A program made the position numbers and the translations under genes. Positions 16,112-23,035 of a DNA stretch of 23,035 nt are shown piece by piece. The first letter of the stretch is position 1. Each line of letters opens with the position of its first letter. The notes below the pieces were generated by a model that was not told the DNA's origin, searched no databases, and was given only the letters and a program-made list of their open reading frames with translations. Origin of the DNA: RGIG5612 sp045546255 (GTDB lineage Bacteria; Bacillota; Clostridia; Lachnospirales; Lachnospiraceae); contig JAZQCK010000081.1 of NCBI GenBank assembly GCA_045546255.1, forward strand, positions 1 through 23,035, read 5' to 3'.

Positions 16112-17329
16112 ATGCGAACATGGGAAGACATCAGGGAAGATTTTCCGATTTTAAATGAACGAATATACAATCAGCCGCTCATCTATCTGGACAATGCTGC
16201 AACGACACAGCTTCCGAAACAGGTGATGGATTGCTGGACAACCCACTATACAAAATATAACGGAAACGTTCACCGCGGGATTCACTATCTAAGCGAAATG
16301 TCGACGGCTCATATGGAAGAGGTCCGGGAAAAAGCGCTTTCTTTTTTGAATGCAAAAGATGTCGGCGCACTGGTCTTTACTTCCGGTGCTACTGATTCTG
16401 CAAATCTTGTTGCGGTAAGTTATCTGCGTCACATACTAAAGCCCGGCGACGTTGTCCTTTCTACGGAACTTGAGCACCACTCAAACTATGTCGTCTGGCA
16501 ACAGCTTTGCAAAGAATGCGGAGCCGCATTTCAGATGATTCCTTCTAAAGACGGGGATCTGGATATGGATGCTGCAAAAGAGATGATGAATAAGAACGTC
16601 AGATTATTGGCAGTTACCGCAGTTTCCAATGTTTTAGGAACCGTCGTTGAGCTTGAAGTTCTTGTTCAAATGGCTCATCAGTATGGTATCCCTGTCTATG
16701 TGGATGCTGCCCAGGCTCTGCGCCATGAACCTTTTAACCTTACTGAGCTTGATTGCGATTTTCTTGGTTTTTCTGCTCATAAAATGATGGGACCGACCGG
16801 AGTCGGCGGCCTGTTTATACGAAATGAAATTATAAATAAAATGAAGCCTTACCGTTATGGAGGCGGCATGATAGATATTGTTAATGAAACGGAAACAACT
16901 TTCCCCTCCTCTCCTTTGCATTTAGAAGCAGGAACGCCGAATTACAGTGGGATCATTGCCTTTGGTGCTGCGCTTGATTATTTAAGCGAAATCAGTTTTG
17001 AACGCATTTATGTGCGTGAGAAGGAGCTTACAGACTACGCGGAGATGCTTCTTAAGAAGATACCGGAAATAACGGTTCTCGGAAATCCAAAGCAAAGAGC
17101 CGGCGTACTCTCTTTTATCACGGATGGCGTTCATCCCTATGACCTTGCAAGTTTTATTGATAAATATGGTGTAGCCGTTCGCACCGGAAGTATGTGTGCC
17201 CAGCCGATCGTCCGGAAATACGGAACTGAAACGGTAACCAGGATTTCTCCTGCCTTTTATAACACAAAAGAAGAGCTTGATAAGACCGCAGAAATTATAA
17301 GCCGCATCATCAAGCTTTTAAAAAGGTGA
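16112..17329 (+). CDS. sufS: SufS-type cysteine desulfurase (PLP-dependent, class V)
   Basis: This 405-aa protein is full length for SufS (group II) desulfurases, which take sulfur from cysteine as a persulfide and hand it to SufE or SufU. Landmarks are YLDNAATTQLPK (25-36), NVHRGIHYLSE (52-62), EHHSN (121-125, His123), YVDAAQ (196-201, Asp198), SAHKMMGPTGVG with PLP Lys224, and RTGSMCAQP with active-site Cys362. Numbers are almost the same as in E. coli SufS. It lies downstream of the regulator genes and divergent from the SufE-like gene, suggesting a dedicated SufS-SufE pair. No scaffold genes are nearby. AGGAGG lies 11 bases before the ATG. Its stop codon lies inside the left copy of the 28-bp repeat, so the C-terminus may have been altered by repeat insertion. 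Confidence 0.92.
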   Translation: MRTWEDIREDFPILNERIYNQPLIYLDNAATTQLPKQVMDCWTTHYTKYNGNVHRGIHYLSEMSTAHMEEVREKALSFLNAKDVGALVFTSGATDSANLVAVSYLRHILKPGDVVLSTELEHHSNYVVWQQLCKECGAAFQMIPSKDGDLDMDAAKEMMNKNVRLLAVTAVSNVLGTVVELEVLVQMAHQYGIPVYVDAAQALRHEPFNLTELDCDFLGFSAHKMMGPTGVGGLFIRNEIINKMKPYRYGGGMIDIVNETETTFPSSPLHLEAGTPNYSGIIAFGAALDYLSEISFERIYVREKELTDYAEMLLKKIPEITVLGNPKQRAGVLSFITDGVHPYDLASFIDKYGVAVRTGSMCAQPIVRKYGTETVTRISPAFYNTKEELDKTAEIISRIIKLLKR

Positions 17330-17353
17330 CAGAGGGACGGTTCTTTTGTCACC
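17325..17353 (+). repeat. Palindromic interspersed repeat, left copy
   Basis: This unit begins GGTGACAGAGGGACGG and ends TTTTGTCACC, so its ends are themselves inverted (GGTGACA/TGTCACC) and it can form a hairpin. A 28-base perfect reverse complement lies at 17501-17528. The unit looks like an extragenic palindromic (REP-type) element; I recall similar short elements in other Firmicutes but cannot verify it here. It contains the sufS stop codon. Confidence 0.8.
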
Positions 17354-17391
17354 AAAAAGATGACAAAGCCCTTTTCTTTTATAAAAACAAC

Positions 17392-17424
17392 AAAGCCCTG
17401 AGGAATTCCTCAGGGCTTTCTTGA
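17392..17424 (+). terminator. Bidirectional intrinsic terminator between sufS and the acyl-CoA dehydrogenase gene
   Basis: A perfect 28-base palindrome (17392-17419), AAAGCCCTGAGG and its complement around AATT, is followed by CTTG on the plus strand and by TTGTTGTTTTT on the minus strand. It would terminate both convergent genes. Confidence 0.85.
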
Positions 17425-17500
17425 TTGAAGTTTTACTATCTAGCAAGATGTTTGATTATAACTTTACAATCCCCTACGCTGTTTGGAATTGTGTGAAAAA

Positions 17501-17528
17501 GGTGACAAAAGAACCGTCCCTCTGTCAC
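17501..17528 (-). repeat. Palindromic interspersed repeat, right (inverted) copy
   Basis: Exact reverse complement of 17326-17353. With the left copy it brackets a ~200-base segment holding the bidirectional terminator. It ends one base before the acyl-CoA dehydrogenase stop codon. Confidence 0.8.
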
Positions 17529-17529
17529 A

Positions 17530-18669
17530 TTATCTGAACATCTGGCCGGAGATAACCATCATCTGAACTTCGCTTGTTCCTTCGTAGATTTCTGTGATTT
17601 TCGCATCACGCATCATACGCTCGATCGGATAATCTCTTGTGAATCCATATCCGCCATAGAGCTGCAGGCAACGACGTGTTACATCGCTTGCGTTAGCAGC
17701 TGCAACAAGCTTAGCTTCTGCTGCGAGGTAGGTGTACGGAAGTCCTTTGTCTACAGCGTCTGCTGCCTGGTATACAAGCAATCTTGCTGCGTCTGTAGCT
17801 GCCTGCATCTTAGCAAGCTCGAACTGTGTATTCTGGAATTTTGCGATCGCACGGCCAAACTGCTCACGCTCCTGAACGTACTGTTTTGTAACATTGATTG
17901 CGCCCTCAGCGATTCCGAGTGCCTGCGCTGCAATACCGATACGTCCGCCATCAAGGGTCATCATAGCGATCTTAAAGCCTTTACCTACTTCGCCAAGAAG
18001 GTTCTCCTTCGGAACCTGAACGTCTTCAAATACGAGTTCGCAGGTGCTGGAACCACGGATACCCATCTTCTTCTCATGTTTTCCGATGGTGAATCCCGGC
18101 ATGCCTTTTTCCATGATCAGGCAGCTGATTCCCTTTGTTCCCTGAGACTTATCTGTCATACCGAAAACGATGAATACATCTGCATAACCAGCATTTGTGA
18201 TGAAGATCTTGCTTCCGTTTACAAGATAGTGATCACCTTTGTCTTCGAACACTGTCTTTTGTCCTGCAGCGTCCGTTCCTGCGCCAGCCTCTGTAAGAGC
18301 GAATGCACCAAGTTTAGCACCTGTGCAAAGATCCGGCAGATATTTTGCTTTCTGCTCGTCTGTACCAAACTTATAGATCGGCCATGCACCAAGGGAGGTG
18401 TGAGCGGAAAGGCCAACACCTGTAGAAGCACATACTTTAGAGATCTCTTCTACACACTGTGCATAAGAAAGTTCATCAAGTCCAGCTCCGCCATATTCTT
18501 CCGGGAACGGGATTCCCATAAGACCAAGCTCGCCCATCTGTGCGAAAGTCTCTTCCGGGAAACGCTCTTCTTCGTCAATATCTGCTGCGATCGGCTCGCA
18601 AACGCTCTCTGCAAAGTTGCGATACATATCTACCATTTCCTGGTGGAGTTCATCATTAAAAAAATCCAT
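17530..18669 (-). CDS. Short-chain acyl-CoA dehydrogenase (butyryl-CoA dehydrogenase type)
   Basis: This 379-aa protein is the standard length for FAD-dependent acyl-CoA dehydrogenases. Motifs include PFPEEYGGAGLDELSY (54-69), FALTEAGAGTDA (FAD/substrate loop), ITNAGYADVFIVF, REQFGRAIAKFQ and C-terminal LYGGYGFTRDYPIERMMRDA followed by EIYEGTSEVQ, whose Glu after Tyr is the usual catalytic base of short-chain enzymes. Such enzymes exchange electrons with EtfAB; in clostridia they reduce crotonyl- or acryloyl-CoA. It is last in the lactate dehydrogenase-EtfB / EtfA operon, 72 bases after etfA, so it may share that Etf as electron partner. Substrate chain length is not certain. AAAGGAG lies before the ATG. 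No crotonase, thiolase or CoA-transferase gene is in the window. Confidence 0.92.
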   Translation of the reverse strand: MDFFNDELHQEMVDMYRNFAESVCEPIAADIDEEERFPEETFAQMGELGLMGIPFPEEYGGAGLDELSYAQCVEEISKVCASTGVGLSAHTSLGAWPIYKFGTDEQKAKYLPDLCTGAKLGAFALTEAGAGTDAAGQKTVFEDKGDHYLVNGSKIFITNAGYADVFIVFGMTDKSQGTKGISCLIMEKGMPGFTIGKHEKKMGIRGSSTCELVFEDVQVPKENLLGEVGKGFKIAMMTLDGGRIGIAAQALGIAEGAINVTKQYVQEREQFGRAIAKFQNTQFELAKMQAATDAARLLVYQAADAVDKGLPYTYLAAEAKLVAAANASDVTRRCLQLYGGYGFTRDYPIERMMRDAKITEIYEGTSEVQMMVISGQMFR

Positions 18670-18696
18670 TGTTTTATTCTCCTTTATTGTTTGTCA

Positions 18697-18723
18697 CACG
18701 GCGCCTTAAATACAGACGCCGTG
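18697..18723 (-). other. Intercistronic hairpin between etfA and the acyl-CoA dehydrogenase gene
   Basis: CACGGCG and CGCCGTG form a 7-bp GC-rich stem around a 13-base loop. No T-tract follows, so it is more likely an RNA processing or stability element, or a weak attenuator, than a full terminator. Confidence 0.4.
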
Positions 18724-18741
18724 CTTTACATTGTTTAACAA

Positions 18742-19743
18742 TTACGCTTTCGCTTTTTTGATCTCTTCGATGAATGCAGGGATAACCTGGAACAGGTCGC
18801 CTACAACACCGTAATCAGCAATGCTGAAAATGCTTGCATCCGGATCCTTATTGATCGCGATGATGCAGTCAGAGCCGCTCATTCCGGCTACATGCTGGAT
18901 TGCTCCGGAAATACCGCAAGCGATATAGATCTTCGGAGCGACCGTTTTTCCGGTCTGTCCAACCTGATGGGAATGTGCAATCCAACCGGCATCTACACAG
19001 GCACGGGAAGAACCAACAACACCGCCGAGTGTATCTGCAAGCTGTTTGATCACATCGAAGCCTTCCGGTCCGCCAACACCACGGCCACCGGAAACGATGA
19101 TTTCTGCACCTTCCAGATCAACGGTCTCACCAACTTCTTTGATGACGTCAATGAGCTTCATGCGGATCTTCTCAGCCGGTACATGGAAATCTTCTTTGAT
19201 GATCTCAGCTTCTTTTCCTGTCTCTTCCGGCTTTTTGAATACGCCAGGACGGACAGTACCACACTGCGGACGAGTATCCGGACACATGATCTCTGCCATC
19301 AGGTTTCCGCCGAATGCCGGACGGGTCCATTTTACATTTCCGGTCTCTTCATCAATAGAAAGACCTGTGCAGTCTGCGGTAAGACCTGTACGAAGTCTTG
19401 CTGCAATACCAGGGCCTAAGTCACGGCCAACATTGGTTGCACCGATCAAAACTGCGGTCGGGCCATATTTCTCAACCAGGTGAACCAGCGCCTCTTTATA
19501 TGCATCTGTTGTGTAATCTTTGTACTCAGGTCCCTCAACACAGATAACACAATCTGCGCCAAAGTTTCCTGCTGCCTTTGCTCCAACTTCGGTATTTACA
19601 CCGATTACTACGCCTACCAGCTTTCCTCCCTGTGCATTTGCAAGCTCACGGCCGGGATTTAAAAGCTCGAGTCCTACATTCTTGGGTTTTCCTTCGGAAT
19701 CTGTTTCAATGAATACCCACAAATCTTTTGTTTTTGCTTCCAT
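18742..19743 (-). CDS. etfA: Electron-transfer flavoprotein alpha subunit
   Basis: The ATG at 19743 gives 333 aa and lies 9 bases after AGGAGG; an upstream TTG two codons earlier is too close to that site. The C-terminal FAD-binding half shows IIVSGGRGVGGPEGF, GSSRACVDAGWIAHSHQVGQ, YIACGISGAIQHVAGM, and IIAINKDPDASIFSIADYGVVGD, the classic EtfA signature. The N-terminal half begins DLWVFIETDSEGKPKNVGLELL. It pairs with the EtfB domain, which here is not a free protein but the C-terminal part of the lactate dehydrogenase fusion encoded 18 bases upstream. By analogy with the LctBCD complex of Acetobacterium woodii, the pair may carry electrons from lactate and bifurcate or confurcate between NAD and ferredoxin; bifurcation is inferred. 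Confidence 0.94.
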   Translation of the reverse strand: MEAKTKDLWVFIETDSEGKPKNVGLELLNPGRELANAQGGKLVGVVIGVNTEVGAKAAGNFGADCVICVEGPEYKDYTTDAYKEALVHLVEKYGPTAVLIGATNVGRDLGPGIAARLRTGLTADCTGLSIDEETGNVKWTRPAFGGNLMAEIMCPDTRPQCGTVRPGVFKKPEETGKEAEIIKEDFHVPAEKIRMKLIDVIKEVGETVDLEGAEIIVSGGRGVGGPEGFDVIKQLADTLGGVVGSSRACVDAGWIAHSHQVGQTGKTVAPKIYIACGISGAIQHVAGMSGSDCIIAINKDPDASIFSIADYGVVGDLFQVIPAFIEEIKKAKA

Positions 19744-19761
19744 CTTCAAATCCCTCCTTTC

Positions 19762-22437
19762 TTACAGTACATGCGCATCGTTAAGTGCGGTAAACAGTTT
19801 CTTAGCCAGTACATCAGCCGTATCGTCATCAGACTCTTTCTCGAAGCGGACACCGCCTTCTTTCTGCGGAGGTGTGTAGGTCTTCTTAACTTTCGTCGGA
19901 GATCCTTTAAGACCGATTCTTGTGCGGTCGATATCCGGGAAATCTTCCTCGCTGTCTGTGATGACCGGAATTTCAGCTTTGTTTGCTGCCAGTTTTCTCT
20001 TAACAGTCGGGAAACGCGGGTCAAAGTTCGGCTTCGTAAAGGTCACAAGGCAAGGAAGTGAAACTTCGATAATGTTTCTTCCATCATCGCCTTCCTGGGT
20101 AATGATCAGACCGTTCTCATCATCTGTTTCCTTGCACTCAAGTCCGTAAGTTACCTGCGGAAGTCCTAAGTGTTCAGCCATCTCAGGTCCAACCTGTGCA
20201 GTATCACCGTCGATTGCCTGCTTGCCGCAGAAGATCATGTCGAACTTGATTCCTTCGCGTTTCTCAACCATCTTAACTGCCTCAGAAATGATGTAAGAGG
20301 TTGCTAAGGTATCGGAACCTCCGAACTGTCTTCCGCTGATCAGGAAGACCTTGTCAGCGCAAATACCAAGAGCCTCTTTCAGGACTGCCTTTGCCTGCTC
20401 AGGTCCCATGCAGATCGCATAGATGTTAATGTTCGGGTTCTTATCTTTGAGGCGTGCTGCAGCTTCGAGTGCATATCCATCAAAGGTGTTCAGGATACTC
20501 GGTACGCCGTCACGGATCAGAGTATGTTTCACCGGATCGATCTTGATCTCCGTTGTATCCGGAACCTGTTTAACGCAGACACAGATGTTCAGCGGTTTGG
20601 TTTTTGCAGGGCCGTCATCTGCCGGAGCAGGTGCTGCTGCCGGAGCAGCCTTCGGAGCTTCAGCCTTTGGAGCTTCTTTCTTCGGAGCCTCTGCCTTCGG
20701 AGCTTCTGCTTTTGCTCCTTCTTTTTTCGCTGCCATCTCTGCTTTGAGAGCTGCAATTCCCTTAAGCGGTTTTGCTGCAGGTTTTTCTTCTTTCTTCGGA
20801 GCCGGTGCTGCCTTAGGTGCTTCTGCCTTCGGAGCCGGTGCCGGAGCTGCTGCTGCAACCGGAGCTACAGGCTGGCCAAGAGCTGCTGCCGCAACGTTTG
20901 CTGCTGCCTGTGCAACCTGAGCTGCTGCCTCATTAAATGCTCCACTCTGTGCCGGAGCTGCTGCTGCGCTTCCGCCTTTCAGTGCCGGAATGTCAGCTTC
21001 TCTTGCTTCTTCTTCACCAAGTTCGTAGCTGACCTTACCAGGATTCAGGATCAGGTTCGGGTCAAATACTTTCTTGATGCCATACATCAGTTCCATGTTC
21101 TTCTTACCGATGCTCTCTTCCAGGAAGCGGATCTTTCCAAGACCGATTCCATGCTCACCGGATACAAGACCACCAACTTCTGTTGCTTTCTTGTAAAGAA
21201 TATGGAAATATTTTTCTACTCTGCTCTTGAACTCTTCTTCGTCAAGATCGTTGCTGCACTGATAAATATGAAGGTTGCCGTCTCCTGCGTGACCAAAGCT
21301 CTTAATTGTCAGTCCGCACTCCTCACCTGTCTTAGTAGCAAAGGTAAGGAAGTCAGCAATTTCATTAACCGGAACGACGACATCGCACTCATCAAGAAGC
21401 TTTGTCTCTTCCAGGATTGCATCAAGCAGACTGGAGCGTGCTGCCCATGCATCTTTCATCTTCGGAGCAGTGTCTGCAATGAGAACGTCGATTGCGCCGT
21501 TTTCCATTACGATTTCCACTGCCTGCTCGATCTTGTTATTTACGATATCTTCTGTATCTCCATCAAAGGTGATCAGCAGATATGCGTTTGCCGGAACACC
21601 ATCCACTTCCTTCGGGAAAGTGCTCTTTCCAATGTAACGCTCGGATGCAAGAAGAGCTTCTTTCTCCATAAACTCAAGAGCCTGCGGATCAAGGTTTGCA
21701 TTCTTGATTCTCGGAACGTTTGCGATTGCTGTTGCAAGATCCGGGAACGGAACGATCATGCTTGTGATGACCTTCGGTGCCGGAATGATCTTTAATGTCA
21801 GTTCTGTGATGATACCAAGTGTTCCTTCTGAACCGATCATCAGGTCGATCAGGGAGTAACCGGAACTGGTCTTGGATACCTTTGCGCCGAAATGCGTGAT
21901 CTCACCTGTTGGCAGTACGACGGTCATAGCTCTTACATAATCGCGTGTTGTACCGTATTTAACTGCACGCATACCGCCGGCATTCGTAGCCACATTGCCT
22001 CCGACACAGGCAAGTTTCTCACCCGGATCCGGTGGGTACATCAGTCCCTGATTGCTGCAGTCGTTTGCAAGATCCTGAAGCAAAACGCCCGGCTCGATCG
22101 TAACGACCATGTTATCCAGGTCGTAGGAAAGAATACGGTTCATCTTGCTCATGTCGATCAGTACGCCGCCTGCTACCGGTACAGCTGCACCGACAAGACC
22201 TGTTCCGGCGCCTCTTGGGGTAACCGGGATCTTGTTTTCGTTACAAATCTTTACGATTGCAGCGACATCTTCTGTGCTCTGAACAACGACAGCAAGATCA
22301 GGCATATGAGTTCCGTAAATCGGCATCTCGTCCTTTTGATAATCTTCGTTAATGTCTCCGCCCTCATAGACTGTGCCTTTGACAGCAGCCTTGATCTGTG
22401 CGATCACTTCGGGAGTCAACTTGTTGTAACTGGGCAT
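19762..22437 (-). CDS. Fused FAD-linked D-lactate dehydrogenase (LctD/GlcD type) - EtfB
   Basis: The ATG at 22437 (891 aa) follows AGGAGG; an ATG 12 codons earlier has the ribosome site inside it and is rejected. Residues 1-~470 are a GlcD/LctD FAD-linked oxidase: PRGAGTGLVGAAVPVAGGV (74-92) and CVGGNVATNAGGMRAVKYGT (144-163) bind FAD, and FGHAGDGNLH (381-390) and GLVSGEHGIGLGK (423-435) are C-terminal catalytic-cap motifs. Residues ~478-612 are a low-complexity Ala/Pro/Lys/Glu linker with repeated KAEAPK units. Residues ~616-891 are EtfB: CVKQVPDTTEIKID (621-634), FDGYALEAAARLKD, FCGKQAIDGDTAQVGPEMAEHLG. In better-known systems LctD and EtfB are separate genes. The protein should oxidise lactate to pyruvate and pass electrons to its own EtfB arm plus EtfA. 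It heads the operon with etfA and an acyl-CoA dehydrogenase. Confidence 0.92.
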   Translation of the reverse strand: MPSYNKLTPEVIAQIKAAVKGTVYEGGDINEDYQKDEMPIYGTHMPDLAVVVQSTEDVAAIVKICNENKIPVTPRGAGTGLVGAAVPVAGGVLIDMSKMNRILSYDLDNMVVTIEPGVLLQDLANDCSNQGLMYPPDPGEKLACVGGNVATNAGGMRAVKYGTTRDYVRAMTVVLPTGEITHFGAKVSKTSSGYSLIDLMIGSEGTLGIITELTLKIIPAPKVITSMIVPFPDLATAIANVPRIKNANLDPQALEFMEKEALLASERYIGKSTFPKEVDGVPANAYLLITFDGDTEDIVNNKIEQAVEIVMENGAIDVLIADTAPKMKDAWAARSSLLDAILEETKLLDECDVVVPVNEIADFLTFATKTGEECGLTIKSFGHAGDGNLHIYQCSNDLDEEEFKSRVEKYFHILYKKATEVGGLVSGEHGIGLGKIRFLEESIGKKNMELMYGIKKVFDPNLILNPGKVSYELGEEEAREADIPALKGGSAAAAPAQSGAFNEAAAQVAQAAANVAAAALGQPVAPVAAAAPAPAPKAEAPKAAPAPKKEEKPAAKPLKGIAALKAEMAAKKEGAKAEAPKAEAPKKEAPKAEAPKAAPAAAPAPADDGPAKTKPLNICVCVKQVPDTTEIKIDPVKHTLIRDGVPSILNTFDGYALEAAARLKDKNPNINIYAICMGPEQAKAVLKEALGICADKVFLISGRQFGGSDTLATSYIISEAVKMVEKREGIKFDMIFCGKQAIDGDTAQVGPEMAEHLGLPQVTYGLECKETDDENGLIITQEGDDGRNIIEVSLPCLVTFTKPNFDPRFPTVKRKLAANKAEIPVITDSEEDFPDIDRTRIGLKGSPTKVKKTYTPPQKEGGVRFEKESDDDTADVLAKKLFTALNDAHVL

Positions 22438-22462
22438 AAACTCTGTCCTCCTTCTTGTATAA

Positions 22463-22477
22463 TTACATATCATGTAA
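22463..22477 (-). promoter_or_regulatory. Candidate operator upstream of the lactate dehydrogenase operon
   Basis: TTACAT-atc-ATGTAA is a perfect 6-bp inverted repeat about 25 bases before the start codon. It overlaps a possible minus-strand promoter (TTTAAC, 17 bases, TGTAAT). The flank ATGTAACAAT recurs upstream of larA (8091-8100). A lactate-responsive regulator is an inference. Confidence 0.4.
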
Positions 22478-22487
22478 CAATTATGTT

Positions 22488-22529
22488 AAAAATCAGATTC
22501 CATGAGTCGGAACATGGAATCTGATTTTT
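22488..22529 (-). terminator. Intrinsic terminator directly after the lactate permease gene
   Basis: A perfect 17-bp inverted repeat (22488-22504 with 22513-22529) with an 8-base loop lies two bases after the permease stop. On the minus strand the stem ends in TTTTTAACAT. It separates permease transcription from the dehydrogenase operon, or allows only partial read-through. Confidence 0.85.
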
Positions 22530-22531
22530 AA

Positions 22532-23035
22532 TTACAGATTAAATATCATCGGCATGAAATAGCAAAGCAGACCTGAGATCACGACAAAAATGATCACATA
22601 CTTAAAGGACTTTCCGATGATCTTATTTTCTTTTCCGGCAAGACCTGCCGCCGCCGCTCCAATTGCGACATTCGACGGGGATATCATCTTACCGATTCCG
22701 GCGCCAAGTGAGTTGGCAGCCGCCAGCCATTCAGGGTTCATTCCGATTGCCTCTGCGGTGCTTGCCTGCATTGGTCCAAACAGCACGCAGGTAGACGTTC
22801 CGCTTCCTGTAACGAAAGCTCCGATCGTTCCGACGATCGGTGACAGGAACGGGAAGTATTTACCCGTAACTGCAACTAAGGTATCTGCAACATCCATCGT
22901 CATTCCCGAAAACTGCATGATCTTAGCCGTTGCAAGCACGGAGCAGATCGTAACGATCGTCTTCCAGTTTTTCGCGATCGTCTGGAAGAAGGTTTTTACG
23001 ATCTCGATAAATTTCATTCCCTGGATCAGTCCGCC
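22532..23035 (-). CDS. lctP: L-lactate permease (LctP family), C-terminal part
   Basis: Only about 167 codons are present; the reading frame is open to the right edge, so the start lies outside. The translated part has several membrane helices and the family motif FVTGSGTSTCVLFGPMQASTA, then EWLAAANSLGAGIGKMISPSNVAIG, typical of the last third of LctP/LldP lactate-proton symporters (usual length ~500-550 aa). A Met-start reading from 23017 would begin within the protein and is not the true start. It lies upstream of and on the same strand as the lactate dehydrogenase operon, with a terminator between, fitting a lactate uptake and oxidation locus. Some family members carry glycolate as well. 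Confidence 0.92.
   Translation of the reverse strand, partial: GGLIQGMKFIEIVKTFFQTIAKNWKTIVTICSVLATAKIMQFSGMTMDVADTLVAVTGKYFPFLSPIVGTIGAFVTGSGTSTCVLFGPMQASTAEAIGMNPEWLAAANSLGAGIGKMISPSNVAIGAAAAGLAGKENKIIGKSFKYVIIFVVISGLLCYFMPMIFNL

Noticed and set aside
20423..21795. Long plus-strand open frames rich in Ala/Gly or in Cys/Phe/Ser opposite the dehydrogenase-EtfB fusion
   Set aside because: They are antisense shadows of the GC-rich Ala/Pro/Lys linker codons and neighbouring sequence; no ribosome site and no family resemblance.

Overview
The window reads as chromosome from a gut-type, low-to-mid GC anaerobic Firmicute, most likely a lactate-using, probably butyrate-forming member of the Lachnospiraceae. 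This is inferred from AGGAGG ribosome sites, a lactate oxidation operon built on electron-transfer flavoprotein, an acyl-CoA dehydrogenase and a nickel-type lactate racemase. No rRNA, tRNA, CRISPR array or transposase gene was seen, and no gene-free stretch exceeds about 200 bases.

Left part (1-8044): a Na/Pi-cotransporter with a C-terminal PhoU-type domain runs off the left edge. It is preceded by a promoter and a leader that looks like a yybP-ykoY (Mn2+) riboswitch with its own terminator hairpin. Next come a membrane sensor PP2C phosphatase (5TMR-LYT, extracellular sensor, HAMP, SpoIIE/RsbU domains), a divergent M18 aminopeptidase, a P1-family peptidase, and a membrane-anchored leucine-rich-repeat protein.

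Lactate part (8174-9451 and 17530-23035): larA (lactate racemase) stands alone with its own terminator. At the right end are the C-terminal part of a lactate permease, a fused FAD-linked lactate dehydrogenase-EtfB protein joined by a ~135-residue Ala/Pro/Lys-rich linker, EtfA, and an acyl-CoA dehydrogenase. Together they would import lactate, interconvert its isomers and pass its electrons through the tethered Etf. The larA and dehydrogenase upstream regions share the 10-mer ATGTAACAAT.

Central part (9556-17329), the most unusual: a minus-strand cluster encodes, in order, a FucI/AraA-fold protein (521 aa), a 138-aa small protein, a SufE-like sulfur acceptor, a second FucI/AraA-fold protein (507 aa) and a second 138-aa small protein. 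Each isomerase-like gene is translationally coupled to its small partner. The small proteins resemble the C-terminal half of an acyl carrier protein but lack the phosphopantetheine serine. Divergent from these are a PucR-type regulator, a broken LysR regulator and a SufS-type cysteine desulfurase. The two isomerase-like proteins share an unusual set of eight aligned cysteines, five of them packed around the predicted metal-binding acids. I read this as a candidate undescribed sulfur-transfer or Fe-S-dependent sugar (acid) enzyme system; its chemistry cannot be settled from sequence alone.

A bidirectional terminator and an inverted pair of 28-bp palindromic repeats separate the SufS gene from the lactate operon.
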